Assembly: GCF_027532945.1 (NCBI RefSeq)
Contig: NZ_JAPZTZ010000028.1
Location: 1-64,000 of the forward strand
Source: Phreatobacter sp.
GTDB taxonomy: Bacteria; Pseudomonadota; Alphaproteobacteria; Rhizobiales; Phreatobacteraceae
DNA length: 64,000 bases
Direction of reading: 5' to 3'
Position numbers and translations under genes: made by a program. The notes under the pieces were generated by a model. It did not search any database. It was not told where the DNA came from and saw only the letters and a program-made list of their open reading frames with translations. Of the stretch, positions 1-8,292 are shown one piece after another; positions within the stretch are counted from its first letter, which is position 1, and every line of letters starts with the position of its first letter.

Positions 1-303
1 ATGGACCTCTGCCCGATCACTTGCCAATCACGAACTTGAGAAATTGCAACGATGGATGAAAGTTTAAACTTGCATCATTGCACAATCGCACATCCGTGAT
101 CATTGGTCGCGAAACCGTGAGCCGACAAGCCTTGCGGAACCGGATCGCGTGACATGGAGCCCTGTGCTGGCCGCCGGCGGGCGGCTCCTGACACTCTGTC
201 CAACCGCCAGTGGCGCGGGCCCGCGATTGTCGGTGATCTTGGCGCATCCAGCCGGACGGCGTCTCCCCCTGACACCGCCGACCGGCAGCCGCAGGAGCAG
301 ATC
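1..303. other. Left edge, no supported gene
   Basis: No reading frame here has a plausible start, length and family. The stretch 55-120 is clearly more AT-rich than its surroundings and holds the perfect 10-base palindrome AGTTTAAACT at 61-70, followed by TGCA repeats that could be a regulator site. It probably contains the promoter of the acyl-CoA ligase at 304. A divergent gene may begin to the left of the window, but nothing here proves it. Confidence 0.5.
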
Positions 304-1911
304 ATGAGCTGGCGCGACACCTCTCCGCCGCCCCTCCGCCGCGAGGCCCATTTCGGCGATCGCGTGGTCTCCTGCTTCGCCGACCGGCCGGCAAGCCTCT
401 TCGCGCTGCTGGACGAGGCCGTCGCCCGGCGGCCCGGCGGCGAGGCGATTGTCTGCGATGACGTCCGCTGGACCTATGCCGCGCTCGACGGTGCGGTCGG
501 CCGGATGGCCGCGGGTTTCGTGGCGGCTGGCGTGGTGGCCGGCGACCGCGTCGGGCTGCTGGTGGGAAACCGAACGGATTTCGTCACCGCCCTCTTCGCC
601 CTGGCGCGCCTCGGCGCGGTGTCGGTGCCCATGGGCTTGCGCCTCCAGGCGCCGGAGATCGCCCATATCCTCGCCGATTGCGGCGCGCGGCTCCTCGTCC
701 ACGAGACCGAGATGGCGGACCGCTTGCCCGCGGACAGCGACCTTCCGGCCCCGGCACGGCGCGTCACGGTCGGTGGAGAGGGTGGCGACCGCCTCGCCGA
801 TCTGGTCGCCCGCGCCGGGGCCCTGCCGGTGCCGCCGGTCGCCGACGTGGATGAGGAGGACCTCGCGGTGATCCTCTACACGTCCGGGACGACCGGACGG
901 CCGAAGGGCGCCATGCTCACCCATCTCGGCATCGTCCATTCCTCGCTGGTCTACGAGCATTGCATGGGTCTGACTTCGGCGGACCGCTCGCTCGCCGCCG
1001 TGCCGCTCAGCCATGTCACCGGCCTCATCGCCAACATCACCGCGACCGTTCGCGCGTCGGCGACGCTCATCATCATGCCGTCCTTCAAGGCCTCGGATTT
1101 TCTCAGCCTCGCCGCACGGGAGCGCATGACCCAGTCAGTGCTCGTGCCGGCCATGTACAATCTCTGTCTGCTGCAGCCCGATTTCGACGCGCACGACCTC
1201 TCGGCCTGGCGGATCGGTGGCTATGGCGGCGCGCCCATGCCGACGCCGACGATCGAGCGGCTCGCCGCCCGCTGCCCCGACCTCGCGCTGATGAATGCCT
1301 ATGGCGCCACCGAGACCACCTCGCCGACGACGATCATGCCGCCGCGCTATACGGCGACCCATGGCCATAGCGTCGGGATGGCCGCGCCGGGGGTCGAGAT
1401 TCTCGTGGTGGACGACCGGGGTCGCGAGGTGCGAGCCGGCGAGGTCGGCGAGATCTGGATCGCCGGCCCGCATGTGGTGAAGGGCTACTGGGGCAATGCG
1501 GCGGCGACGGCCGAGGGCTTCACCGCCGGCTTCTGGCATTCCGGCGATCTCGGCTGCATCGATGCGGAGGGCTTCGTGCAGGTTCTCGACCGCAAGAAGG
1601 ACATGATCAACCGGGGTGGCTACAAGATCTTCACCGCCGAGGTCGAGACCGTGCTCGTCGCCTGCCCGGGCGTCGTCGAATGCGCCGTCGTGGCGGTGCC
1701 CTGTGCCGTGCTCGGCGAGCGCGTCCACGCCGTGGTCGTCACCGACGCGAGCGAGCCGGCCACGCAGACAATCCGCGACTGGTGTGCGGCGCGGCTCTCC
1801 GACTACAAGGTGCCGGAGACGCTGACGCTGACCACCGAGCCATTGCCGCGCAACGCCAATGGCAAGGTGATGAAGCGCCTTCTGCGCGAGGGGCTGAGGC
1901 CCGTGGCCTGA
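304..1911 (+). CDS. AMP-dependent acyl-CoA synthetase/ligase
   Basis: An ANL-superfamily enzyme that activates a carboxylic acid as an acyl-adenylate and then forms the CoA thioester in the cytoplasm. The order of motifs is complete: the P-loop-like YTSGTTGRPKG near residue 190, NAYGATETT near 331, WHSGDLG near 413, RGGYKI near 437, and the catalytic lysine in NANGKVMKR near 520. Its 535 residues are normal for a medium/long-chain or aromatic acyl-CoA ligase. I chose the ATG at 304 because AGGAG lies just upstream and the N-terminus then matches the family; the frame is open back to 154 but that extension is low-complexity. The substrate cannot be read from sequence. The next gene follows after 111 bases on the same strand. 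Confidence 0.88.
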   Translation: MSWRDTSPPPLRREAHFGDRVVSCFADRPASLFALLDEAVARRPGGEAIVCDDVRWTYAALDGAVGRMAAGFVAAGVVAGDRVGLLVGNRTDFVTALFALARLGAVSVPMGLRLQAPEIAHILADCGARLLVHETEMADRLPADSDLPAPARRVTVGGEGGDRLADLVARAGALPVPPVADVDEEDLAVILYTSGTTGRPKGAMLTHLGIVHSSLVYEHCMGLTSADRSLAAVPLSHVTGLIANITATVRASATLIIMPSFKASDFLSLAARERMTQSVLVPAMYNLCLLQPDFDAHDLSAWRIGGYGGAPMPTPTIERLAARCPDLALMNAYGATETTSPTTIMPPRYTATHGHSVGMAAPGVEILVVDDRGREVRAGEVGEIWIAGPHVVKGYWGNAAATAEGFTAGFWHSGDLGCIDAEGFVQVLDRKKDMINRGGYKIFTAEVETVLVACPGVVECAVVAVPCAVLGERVHAVVVTDASEPATQTIRDWCAARLSDYKVPETLTLTTEPLPRNANGKVMKRLLREGLRPVA

Positions 1912-2022
1912 ACCATGCTGCTTTTTGCGGCAGGTGCTCCCGGCGACGATCCGTGACGCAGGTCCGGCGCGTATGTATACAATCGCGCCACCGCTGATCA
2001 GACCGTTGTCCCGCAGGCCCCC

Positions 2023-2901
2023 ATGACCCTTCCCCGCGACCGCGCTCCCTATTCCGCCATCGTCGACCGGCCGCCGCTGAAGCTGCCCGGCGGGGCAAGG
2101 GTCGTGCTCTGGACCATCGTCAATCTCGAGGTCTGGGACATTTCCCGCCCCATGGCCCGTCAGGTGCTTCCGGCACCGACCGGGCAGGTCCTGCTGCCGG
2201 ACGTGCCGAACTGGAGCTGGCACGAATACGGGATGCGGGTGGGGGTGTGGCGCTTCTTCGACCTCTATCGCCGGCTCGGCATCCGCCCCACCCTCTCCAT
2301 CAATGCCCGTGTCTGCGAGGATTACGAGCGCGTGGCGGCCGAGGCGCGCGATGCCGGCTGGGAGTTCATGGGCCATGCCTATGAGCAGATGCCGATCCAC
2401 AAGGTGGAGGACCAGCGCGGCATGATCCACCGCTCCATGGACATCCTCGAGCGCTTCGCCGGCAAGCGTCCCATCGGCTGGCTCGGCCCCGGCCTGACGC
2501 AGACGCTGGAGACGCCCGACCTCCTCGCCGAGGCGGGGGTGAAGTATATCGGCGACTGGGTCTGGGACGACGAGCCCTCGGTGATCGACACCGCCCACGG
2601 ACCCCTGACCACGCTGCCCTACACGGTCGAACTCAATGACATTCCCACTATGATCGTCCAGCACCACGAGAGCCCTTATTGGGCGCAGCGGTGCCGCGAC
2701 AGCCTCGACCGGCTGCACCCCGAGGGCGCCGAGCGCGCCAAGATCATGGCCGTGGCGATCCACCCCTATATTTCCGGCCAGCCGCACCGCATCCGTTACC
2801 TCGAGGAGGTCTACGACTACGCGCGCTCGCTCGGCGACGTGGTCTTCTGGAACGGCGAGGAGATCCACGACTGGTACCAGGGCGTCCGCGCCGCCGGCTG
2901 A
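2023..2901 (+). CDS. Polysaccharide deacetylase family protein (PuuE-like)
   Basis: A 292-residue NodB-fold hydrolase most like the PuuE/allantoinase-type and peptidoglycan-deacetylase-type members of the polysaccharide deacetylase superfamily. Visible traits are the early PNWSWHEYG segment, the strand ending in SINARV, the EFMGHAYEQ segment at the metal-site position, and the C-terminal MAVAIHPYISGQPHR segment. There is no signal peptide, so it is probably cytoplasmic and acts on a small amide rather than on cell wall. It lies 111 bases after the acyl-CoA ligase and may share its transcript. Whether it is an allantoinase is uncertain because no other purine-catabolism gene is nearby. Confidence 0.8.
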   Translation: MTLPRDRAPYSAIVDRPPLKLPGGARVVLWTIVNLEVWDISRPMARQVLPAPTGQVLLPDVPNWSWHEYGMRVGVWRFFDLYRRLGIRPTLSINARVCEDYERVAAEARDAGWEFMGHAYEQMPIHKVEDQRGMIHRSMDILERFAGKRPIGWLGPGLTQTLETPDLLAEAGVKYIGDWVWDDEPSVIDTAHGPLTTLPYTVELNDIPTMIVQHHESPYWAQRCRDSLDRLHPEGAERAKIMAVAIHPYISGQPHRIRYLEEVYDYARSLGDVVFWNGEEIHDWYQGVRAAG

Positions 2902-3068
2902 CCGGCCACCGGGGCCGGTTGCGACACGAGGGGAAAATCTCCTCCGCTGCCCAGGGGCGCTGCGTTGATATTCTCCGGAGGCGGGTACATTCAGCTGGCC
3001 ATTTCATTGCCTCTGGACGGCTTCGGCCCGATCATCGGACTTCCCGATGCCGTTGGCTTTGATCGTCC

Positions 3069-3284
3069 ATGCTTGAACGTTATGACCCCGCCGATGCCGC
3101 TGTTCCCGCGCCGGTTAGCGCCAGGGTCCTGAAGCAACGGACGATGCTGCACCAGATGGCTGACTGGAGCCTTGTGGTCGGCTCGTTTGGCCTCATCCTG
3201 TTCTCGACGGTGGCCCTGCGGCCCCCTGCGCCGCAATCGGCCGTTGTGACGGTGACGCCCGTCATCCTTGCGACGAACCGCTGA
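3069..3284 (+). CDS. Small hypothetical protein with one membrane segment
   Basis: A 71-residue frame that I do not recognise. It has a polar N-terminus rich in Pro and Ala, then one hydrophobic stretch around residues 31-49 (WSLVVGSFGLILFSTVAL), then a short tail with two threonines, which would suit a single-pass inner-membrane peptide. The ATG at 3069 has only a weak ribosome-binding site; an alternative start is the methionine at residue 25. It stands alone between the deacetylase and cydAB. It may be a real small protein but could be a chance frame. Confidence 0.4.
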   Translation: MLERYDPADAAVPAPVSARVLKQRTMLHQMADWSLVVGSFGLILFSTVALRPPAPQSAVVTVTPVILATNR

Positions 3285-3739
3285 GACGTCGGCACTGAGC
3301 GCTTCGGTCCGGACCGCGGCCAGACCTATTCCTTCGCCTTCGTCCAGATGGCCTGGCGGTGGCCACGGCCGGGCGGATGCAATAGGAGCTGCAGACCTTC
3401 CCCGCGACGGTGCGCGCCGCCTGATCGCGGCGCAACTGGCAGCGGCCCCCGCATCCAGCCATTCCTCACCATGTTGCGCCCTCCAGTGTCCTCGCCGGTG
3501 GGCGCGGCGTTTCGGCAGGGCCAGCGGTCTTGCTTTTCAAGGCGCTATCGATATTTTCAGAAATAACAGAAATTAGCGATAGCCAGACTTTCCCCCGATG
3601 CCCTGGTCCGCCGCCGCCTGCGCCTCCGTCGCATTGCAGCCGTCACGTCGCGGCGGCATTGTGATGCACCGCGTCCCGGCATGGTCCCGGCTCGCGGGTG
3701 TTCCGGTATCCCCCGGCCAGGAACAGGAGCCTTGACGCC
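3285..3739 (+). other. Intergenic region upstream of cydAB
   Basis: 455 bases with no convincing gene. Short open frames here overlap each other and have no family features. From 3535 the composition becomes markedly AT-rich for about 55 bases, which is where the palindrome at 3544-3583 sits. The final part holds AGGAG at 3725-3729, the likely ribosome-binding site of cydA. Confidence 0.6.
3544..3583. promoter_or_regulatory. 40-bp imperfect palindrome, candidate operator for cydAB
   Basis: The left arm GCTATCGATATTTTCAG (3544-3560) and the reverse complement of the right arm (3567-3583), GCTATCGCTAATTTCTG, agree at 13 of 17 positions, with a 6-base AT spacer between them. It is an AT-rich island in GC-rich DNA about 160 bases before the cydA start. 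Dyad size and position fit a dimeric winged-helix regulator site; the GbsR/MarR gene convergent with cydB is the obvious candidate. It does not match the FNR consensus TTGAT-N4-ATCAA. Function is inferred. Confidence 0.5.
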
Positions 3740-5107
3740 ATGGACTCCCCCATCATGGACCCGACCATCCTCGCGCGGATCCAGTTCGCCGCCAACATTT
3801 CCTTCCACATCCTCTTCCCCACCATCACCATCGCGATGGGCTGGGCGCTGGTCTTCTTCAAGCTGCGCTACCGCGCGACCGGCGACATGAAGTGGATGGA
3901 TGTCTACCATTTCTGGGTAAAGGTCTTCGCCCTGTCCTTCGCCCTCGGTGTTGTCTCCGGCATCACCATGAGCTTCCAGTTCGGCACGAACTGGCCGGGC
4001 TTCATGGAGAAGGTCGGCAATGTCGCCGGCCCGCTTCTGGCCTATGAGGTGATGACCGCCTTCTTTCTGGAGGCCGTGTTTCTCGGGATCATGCTCTTCG
4101 GCTTCCGCAAGGTGCCGGGCTGGGTGCACACCTTGGCCACCGTGCTGGTCGCCGGCGGTACCACGCTCTCGGCCTTCTGGATCATCGTGCTGAACTCGTG
4201 GATGCATACGCCGGTCGGCTTCGAGATCCGCAACGGCGTGGTCCATGCCACCGACTGGTTCGCCATCATCTTCAATCCGTCCATGCCCTATCGGCTGGCG
4301 CATATGCTGCTGGCCTCGGGCCTGACGGCGGCCTTCCTCATCGCCGGCCTCTCCGCCTATCGCTGGCTGAGGAACGACCGCTCCCCGGCCGTGCTCTCGG
4401 CCATGCGCTTCGGCGTCGGCGTCGCCGCGATCCTCATTCCGATCCAGATCTTCGCCGGCGACATGCATGGCCTCAACACGCTGAAGCACCAGCCGCAGAA
4501 GGTCGCGGCCATGGAGGGCAACTGGGAGACCGGTCCCGCCAAGCCGCTCCTTCTCTTCGCCTGGCCCGACGAGAAGGCGCGCGAGAACCGCTTCGAGATC
4601 GGCGTGCCCTATGGCGCCAGCCTCATCCTCAAGCATGATCCGCAGGGCGTCATTCCCGGCCTCAACGACTATGTGGGCCAGCATCCGCCGGTGGCGCCGG
4701 TCTTCTTCGCCTTCCGCATCATGGTCGGCGTCGGCATGCTGATGCTGCTGGTCTCGTGGGGCGCGGCCCTCTGGCTGTGGCGGCGCGGAGAGCCGCATCC
4801 GTGGCTGGCGCGCGGCCTCGTCGCCATGACCTTCTCGGGTTGGGTGGCGACGCTCGCCGGCTGGTACGTCACCGAGATCGGCCGCCAGCCTTGGCTCGTC
4901 TCGGGCGTGCTGCGCACGTCGGACGCGGTCTCGGCGGTGCCGGCCGCGATGGTGGCGACGACGCTCGTCGTCTATCTCCTTGTCTATGCCGCGCTGCTCG
5001 CGGCCTATATCGCGACGCTGTTCCTGCTCGCCCGCAAGGGTGCGGCCGGCAAGCCGGTAGAGACCGGCCCGACGCCCCATCCCAACGCCTTCGTCGCGGC
5101 GGAGTGA
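3740..5107 (+). CDS. cydA: Cytochrome bd-type quinol oxidase subunit I
   Basis: The large subunit of a bd-type terminal oxidase in the inner membrane, oxidising quinol and reducing oxygen to water without proton pumping. Family marks are the haem-ligand histidine at residue 23 in SFHILFP, FQFGTNWP, the YRLAHM histidine, the Q-loop KVAAMEGNWET, MVGVGMLML with the methionine ligand, and GRQPW. At 455 residues it has the short Q-loop form seen in the cyanide-insensitive CioA group rather than the long E. coli CydA. The ATG at 3740 follows AGGAG by ten bases; the frame extends to 3698 without support. cydB begins five bases after the stop. No cydX-like small gene or cydDC is present nearby. Confidence 0.95.
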   Translation: MDSPIMDPTILARIQFAANISFHILFPTITIAMGWALVFFKLRYRATGDMKWMDVYHFWVKVFALSFALGVVSGITMSFQFGTNWPGFMEKVGNVAGPLLAYEVMTAFFLEAVFLGIMLFGFRKVPGWVHTLATVLVAGGTTLSAFWIIVLNSWMHTPVGFEIRNGVVHATDWFAIIFNPSMPYRLAHMLLASGLTAAFLIAGLSAYRWLRNDRSPAVLSAMRFGVGVAAILIPIQIFAGDMHGLNTLKHQPQKVAAMEGNWETGPAKPLLLFAWPDEKARENRFEIGVPYGASLILKHDPQGVIPGLNDYVGQHPPVAPVFFAFRIMVGVGMLMLLVSWGAALWLWRRGEPHPWLARGLVAMTFSGWVATLAGWYVTEIGRQPWLVSGVLRTSDAVSAVPAAMVATTLVVYLLVYAALLAAYIATLFLLARKGAAGKPVETGPTPHPNAFVAAE

Positions 5108-5112
5108 ACCCG

Positions 5113-6117
5113 ATGTTCAACGATCCCGCCGTCTGGCTGCCGCTCGCCTTCGCCGCCCTGATGGGCCTGTCGATCCTGATCTATGTCGTCCTCGACGGCT
5201 TCGACCTTGGCGTCGGGATCCTCTTCCCAGGCGCCAGTGGCGCTGACCGGGACCGCATGGTCGCCTCCATCGGGCCGTTCTGGGATGCCAACGAGACCTG
5301 GCTGGTGCTTGCCATCGGCCTGCTGCTCGTCGCCTTCCCGATCGCCCATGGCATGATCCTCACCGCGCTCTACCTGCCGGTGGCGCTGATGCTGGTGGCG
5401 CTGATCCTGCGCGGCGTCGCCTTCGAGTTCCGCGCCAAGGCCGAGGCCTCGTGGAAGCCGCTGTGGGACCGCGCCTTCTTTGGCGGCTCGCTGCTCACCG
5501 CGCTCACCCAGGGCTACATGCTCGGCCTCTATGTGACCGGGCTTGAGAGCACGCTGCCCACCGTCTCCTTCGGGCTGTTGACGGCGGTGTGCGTTGCCGC
5601 CGGCTATGCGCTGATGGGCGCCACCTGGCTCATCATCAAGACCGAGGGCGACCTGCAGCGCTATGCGGTGAGCCGGGCGAGGCTGGCGCTGGTGCTGACC
5701 ATGATCGGCTTCCTCGCCATCTCGGTGGCGACGCCGCTCGTCTCGCCGCGCATCTTCACCAAGTGGTTCTCCCTGCCGGAGATCCTGTTCCTGTCGCCGC
5801 TGCCGATCACCGCCGGCCTCCTCGCGGTGGCGGTGTTCATCGCCCTGTCGCACCTGCCGGATTCGCGCGACCGGTTCCGCTGGGTGCCTTTCGCCGGCTC
5901 TGCGGGCATCATGGTGCTGGCCTTCTTCGGCCTCGCCTATTCCTTCTATCCGTTCATCGTCCCGGACAGGCTGACCATCTATGCGGCGGCGGCGGCACCC
6001 GAGAGCCTCGCCATCATCCTCGTCGGCGCGCTGGTCGTCGTGCCGGTCATCATCGCCTACTCGGCCTTCAGCTACTGGGTGTTCCGCGGCAAGGCGGGTG
6101 AGCTGCGTTACGACTGA
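5113..6117 (+). CDS. cydB: Cytochrome bd-type quinol oxidase subunit II
   Basis: The 334-residue partner of CydA and a polytopic inner-membrane protein. The N-terminal YVVLDGFDLGVGILFP and the following WDANETWLVLAIGLLLVAFP are the hallmark CydB segments. The ATG at 5113 lies five bases after the cydA stop, so the two are cotranscribed and probably translationally coupled. The last ten bases overlap the 3' end of the convergent GbsR/MarR regulator gene. Confidence 0.95.
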   Translation: MFNDPAVWLPLAFAALMGLSILIYVVLDGFDLGVGILFPGASGADRDRMVASIGPFWDANETWLVLAIGLLLVAFPIAHGMILTALYLPVALMLVALILRGVAFEFRAKAEASWKPLWDRAFFGGSLLTALTQGYMLGLYVTGLESTLPTVSFGLLTAVCVAAGYALMGATWLIIKTEGDLQRYAVSRARLALVLTMIGFLAISVATPLVSPRIFTKWFSLPEILFLSPLPITAGLLAVAVFIALSHLPDSRDRFRWVPFAGSAGIMVLAFFGLAYSFYPFIVPDRLTIYAAAAAPESLAIILVGALVVVPVIIAYSAFSYWVFRGKAGELRYD

Positions 6118-6686
6118 TCGTCGTCGCCCTTGCCCCGGCGCGCCTTGCCGGGGAAGAGCTTGTCCTTCCAGTCCAGCGCCTTGACGATGCGCGAGCCGAG
6201 GCTGAGGAGCTGGATCAGCCGCTCTGTCTCCAGCCGCTCGACGTCGTCGTACCAGGTGGTGAGCAGGTCGATGGCCTCGTGCATGGCCTGCATCCGCCCC
6301 TGGGCGTAGCGCTCGGCCTCCGATCCCGGCTGCTCCATGAGCAATTCGCGCAGGATCGTCATGGTCGGGTCGATCTCGCGGCGCTTGCGTTGCTCCACCA
6401 GCTTGCGGACGATCGCCCAGACATCCTCCAGCGTCACGTAGAAGTCGCGCCGCTCGCCGGGCACGTGCTTCAGCCGGATAAGCTCCCAGCTCTGCAACTC
6501 CTTCAGCGCCATGGCGACATTGGAGCGCGCCACGCCGAGGGCATCGACGAGATCGTCGGCGCAGAGCGGCCGGTCGGCGAGGAAGAACACCGCATAGACC
6601 TGGCCGACGGTGCGGTTGATGCCCCAGCGCGAACCCATCTCGCCGAAATGGAGCACGAAGGCCTGGATGAGCGGCGGCAGGTTCAT
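6108..6686 (-). CDS. GbsR/MarR-family transcriptional regulator
   Basis: A 192-residue winged-helix protein of the GbsR/MarR group. The helix-turn-helix is in the segment LCADDLVDALGVARSNVAMAL, followed by KELQSWELIRLKHVPGERRD as wing, then a helical C-terminal half suited to dimerisation. I chose the ATG at 6686 (MNLPPLIQ); an in-frame ATG lies 75 bases upstream. Its stop overlaps the cydB stop tail to tail, so it is placed to control the oxidase genes, possibly through the palindrome at 3544-3583. No ligand-binding domain beyond the MarR fold is visible. The target is inferred from position. Confidence 0.82.
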   Translation of the reverse strand: MNLPPLIQAFVLHFGEMGSRWGINRTVGQVYAVFFLADRPLCADDLVDALGVARSNVAMALKELQSWELIRLKHVPGERRDFYVTLEDVWAIVRKLVEQRKRREIDPTMTILRELLMEQPGSEAERYAQGRMQAMHEAIDLLTTWYDDVERLETERLIQLLSLGSRIVKALDWKDKLFPGKARRGKGDDDQS

Positions 6687-6811
6687 CGTTGGGTCAGCCT
6701 CGTCAGTCGGCTCCGCACTAGCGGAATGGGCTCTGCCGATCAACGTCGATGGGTTTACCATGTGCGGCAGGTGACGTTGAGCGCTCCCTTTGGTTGTGCA
6801 ACCTTGGCCTT

Positions 6812-6975
6812 ACGAGCAGTGCCCGCCCCGGCGGGTGAAACGGGAATGCGGTGGGGGTTCGCCCGAAGCCGCGGCTGCCCCCGCAACTGTAGGCGACGAG
6901 CCCCATCGACAGCCACTGGCCATGAGGTCGGGAAGGCCGGCGGGGCGCCCCTAGTCGCGAGCCAGGAGACCGGCT
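6812..6975 (+). ncRNA. Cobalamin riboswitch ahead of cobU-cobO-cobQ
   Basis: The conserved AdoCbl riboswitch landmarks appear in order: GGGTGAAACGGGAATGCGGTG at the 5' side, CCCCCGCAACTGTAGGCGACG, the B12-box region with AGCCACTGGCC near 6910, GTCGGGAAGG, and the closing GCGAGCCAGGAGACCGGC ending at about 6975. It is oriented with the cob genes that follow. A GC-rich inverted repeat lies shortly before the cobU start and could form the expression platform. High cobalamin is expected to switch the operon off. Confidence 0.93.
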
Positions 6976-7096
6976 GCTCGTGAACGCTGCTGATGGACGC
7001 AGCCCGGCGGGGAGCACGGGCGGCGCGCTGGCGAGGCCAAATGCCGGGTCTCGACCGTCAGGGCTGGCATCTGGCGCCTGGCGCCGGGATCGATCC

Positions 7097-7636
7097 GTGT
7101 CACCCTTTCCCCCACGCACCGGGCCCGTCACGCTCGTCCTCGGTGGCGCGCGATCCGGCAAGTCGGCCCATGCCGAACGCCTGGTGCTCGGCGCCGGCGC
7201 AGAACCCCTCTACATCGCCACGGCCGAGGCCCATGACGCCGAGATGGCCGAGCGCATCGCCCGCCACCGCGCCGACCGCGCCGGTCGCGGCTGGGCCACC
7301 GTCGAGGAGCCGCTCGATGTCGCGGGCGTCATCCGGCGGGAGGCCCGCCCAGGTCGCAGCATCCTTGTCGACTGCCTGACCCTCTGGCTGTCCAACCTCA
7401 TGCTTGCCGGCGAGACGCCGGAGGGGCGGCAGGAAGAGCTGCTCGTTGCGCTGGCTGCCGCGACCTGCCCGGTCGTCCTCGTCTCCAATGAGGTCGGCCT
7501 CGGCCTCGTGCCCGAGACGCCGCTCGGCCGAGCCTTCCGCGATGCGCAGGGTCGCCTCAACCAGGCCATCGCCGCCAGAGCCGACCACGTCTTCTTTGTC
7601 GCGGCCGGCCTGCCCTTCACCCTCAAACCTGCCTGA
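7097..7636 (+). CDS. cobU: Adenosylcobinamide kinase / adenosylcobinamide-phosphate guanylyltransferase
   Basis: A bifunctional enzyme (CobP in Pseudomonas denitrificans naming) that phosphorylates adenosylcobinamide and then attaches GMP to give AdoCbi-GDP. The P-loop GGARSGKS is near residue 12, followed by YIATAEAHDAEMAERIARH carrying the guanylylated histidine region, LVDCLTLWLSNLM, and SNEVGLGLVPETPLGR. I prefer the GTG at 7097, giving 179 residues, the usual length. The frame is open back to a GTG at 6980, but that 39-residue extension is low-complexity and begins five bases after the riboswitch. First gene of the riboswitch-led group. Confidence 0.9.
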   Translation: MSPFPPRTGPVTLVLGGARSGKSAHAERLVLGAGAEPLYIATAEAHDAEMAERIARHRADRAGRGWATVEEPLDVAGVIRREARPGRSILVDCLTLWLSNLMLAGETPEGRQEELLVALAAATCPVVLVSNEVGLGLVPETPLGRAFRDAQGRLNQAIAARADHVFFVAAGLPFTLKPA

Positions 7637-7662
7637 CCTCCCGTTTCCGAAAGATCCTTTTC

Positions 7663-8292
7663 ATGACCGATACGTCCATCGCCGATTCTGCCGCCAACAG
7701 CCGCCACGCTGAAAAGATGAAGAAGGTGCAGGTGGCGCGGGCCCGCATGATGGCCACCAAGACGGTCGAGAAGGGGCTGCTCATCGTCCATACCGGCACC
7801 GGCAAGGGAAAGACGTCCGCCGCGCTCGGCATGGTGTTCCGCCATATCGGCCACGACATGCCTGTGGCGGTGGTGCAGTTCACCAAGGCCGAATCCTTCG
7901 TCACCGGCGAGGCCCTGCTGCTCCGGCGCTTTCCGGACCTCTGCACCCTCGCCATCATGGGCGACGGCTTTACCTGGGACACGCAGGACCGCGCTGCCGA
8001 CATCGCCTCGGCCCGCGCGGCGTGGGAACTCTCGAAGGATTTCATTCGCGACGACCGCCACGCCATGGTGCTGCTCGACGAGCTCAACATCGTGCTGCGC
8101 TATGGCTATCTGCCCGTCGAGGAGGTCGTCGATTTCCTCAAGGCCGAGACGCCGCCGGGCAAGCATGTCGTCATTACCGGCCGCAATGCGCCGGCCGAAC
8201 TCGTCACCATGGCAGACCTCGTCACCGAGATGACGCTGGTGAAGCATCCCTTCCGCGATGGCGTGAAAGCGCAGAAGGGCATCGAGTTTTGA
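7663..8292 (+). CDS. cobO: Cob(I)yrinic acid a,c-diamide adenosyltransferase
   Basis: An ATP:corrinoid adenosyltransferase of the CobA/CobO type that adds the 5'-deoxyadenosyl ligand to cobalt. It is 209 residues long, with the nucleotide-binding loop [14 protein letters not shown] near residue 45, then VVQFTKAES and the [15 protein letters not shown] segment typical of the family. The C-terminus KAQKGIEF is also conserved. It starts 26 bases after cobU and overlaps the proposed cobQ start by four bases (TTGA), which suggests translational coupling. Confidence 0.95.
   Translation: MTDTSIADSAANSRHAEKMKKVQVARARMMATKTVEKGLLIVHTGTGKGKTSAALGMVFRHIGHDMPVAVVQFTKAESFVTGEALLLRRFPDLCTLAIMGDGFTWDTQDRAADIASARAAWELSKDFIRDDRHAMVLLDELNIVLRYGYLPVEEVVDFLKAETPPGKHVVITGRNAPAELVTMADLVTEMTLVKHPFRDGVKAQKGIEF

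Noticed and set aside
1-250. Divergent regulator gene at the left edge
   Set aside because: The minus-strand frames here stop quickly or lack a start inside the window; nothing matches a regulator family.
154-303. N-terminal extension of the acyl-CoA ligase
   Set aside because: Low-complexity residues without family similarity, and a good ribosome-binding site precedes the ATG at 304.
6980-7096. Longer cobU starting at the GTG at 6980
   Set aside because: Would begin five bases after the riboswitch and add 39 unlike-family residues; the GTG at 7097 gives the usual length.
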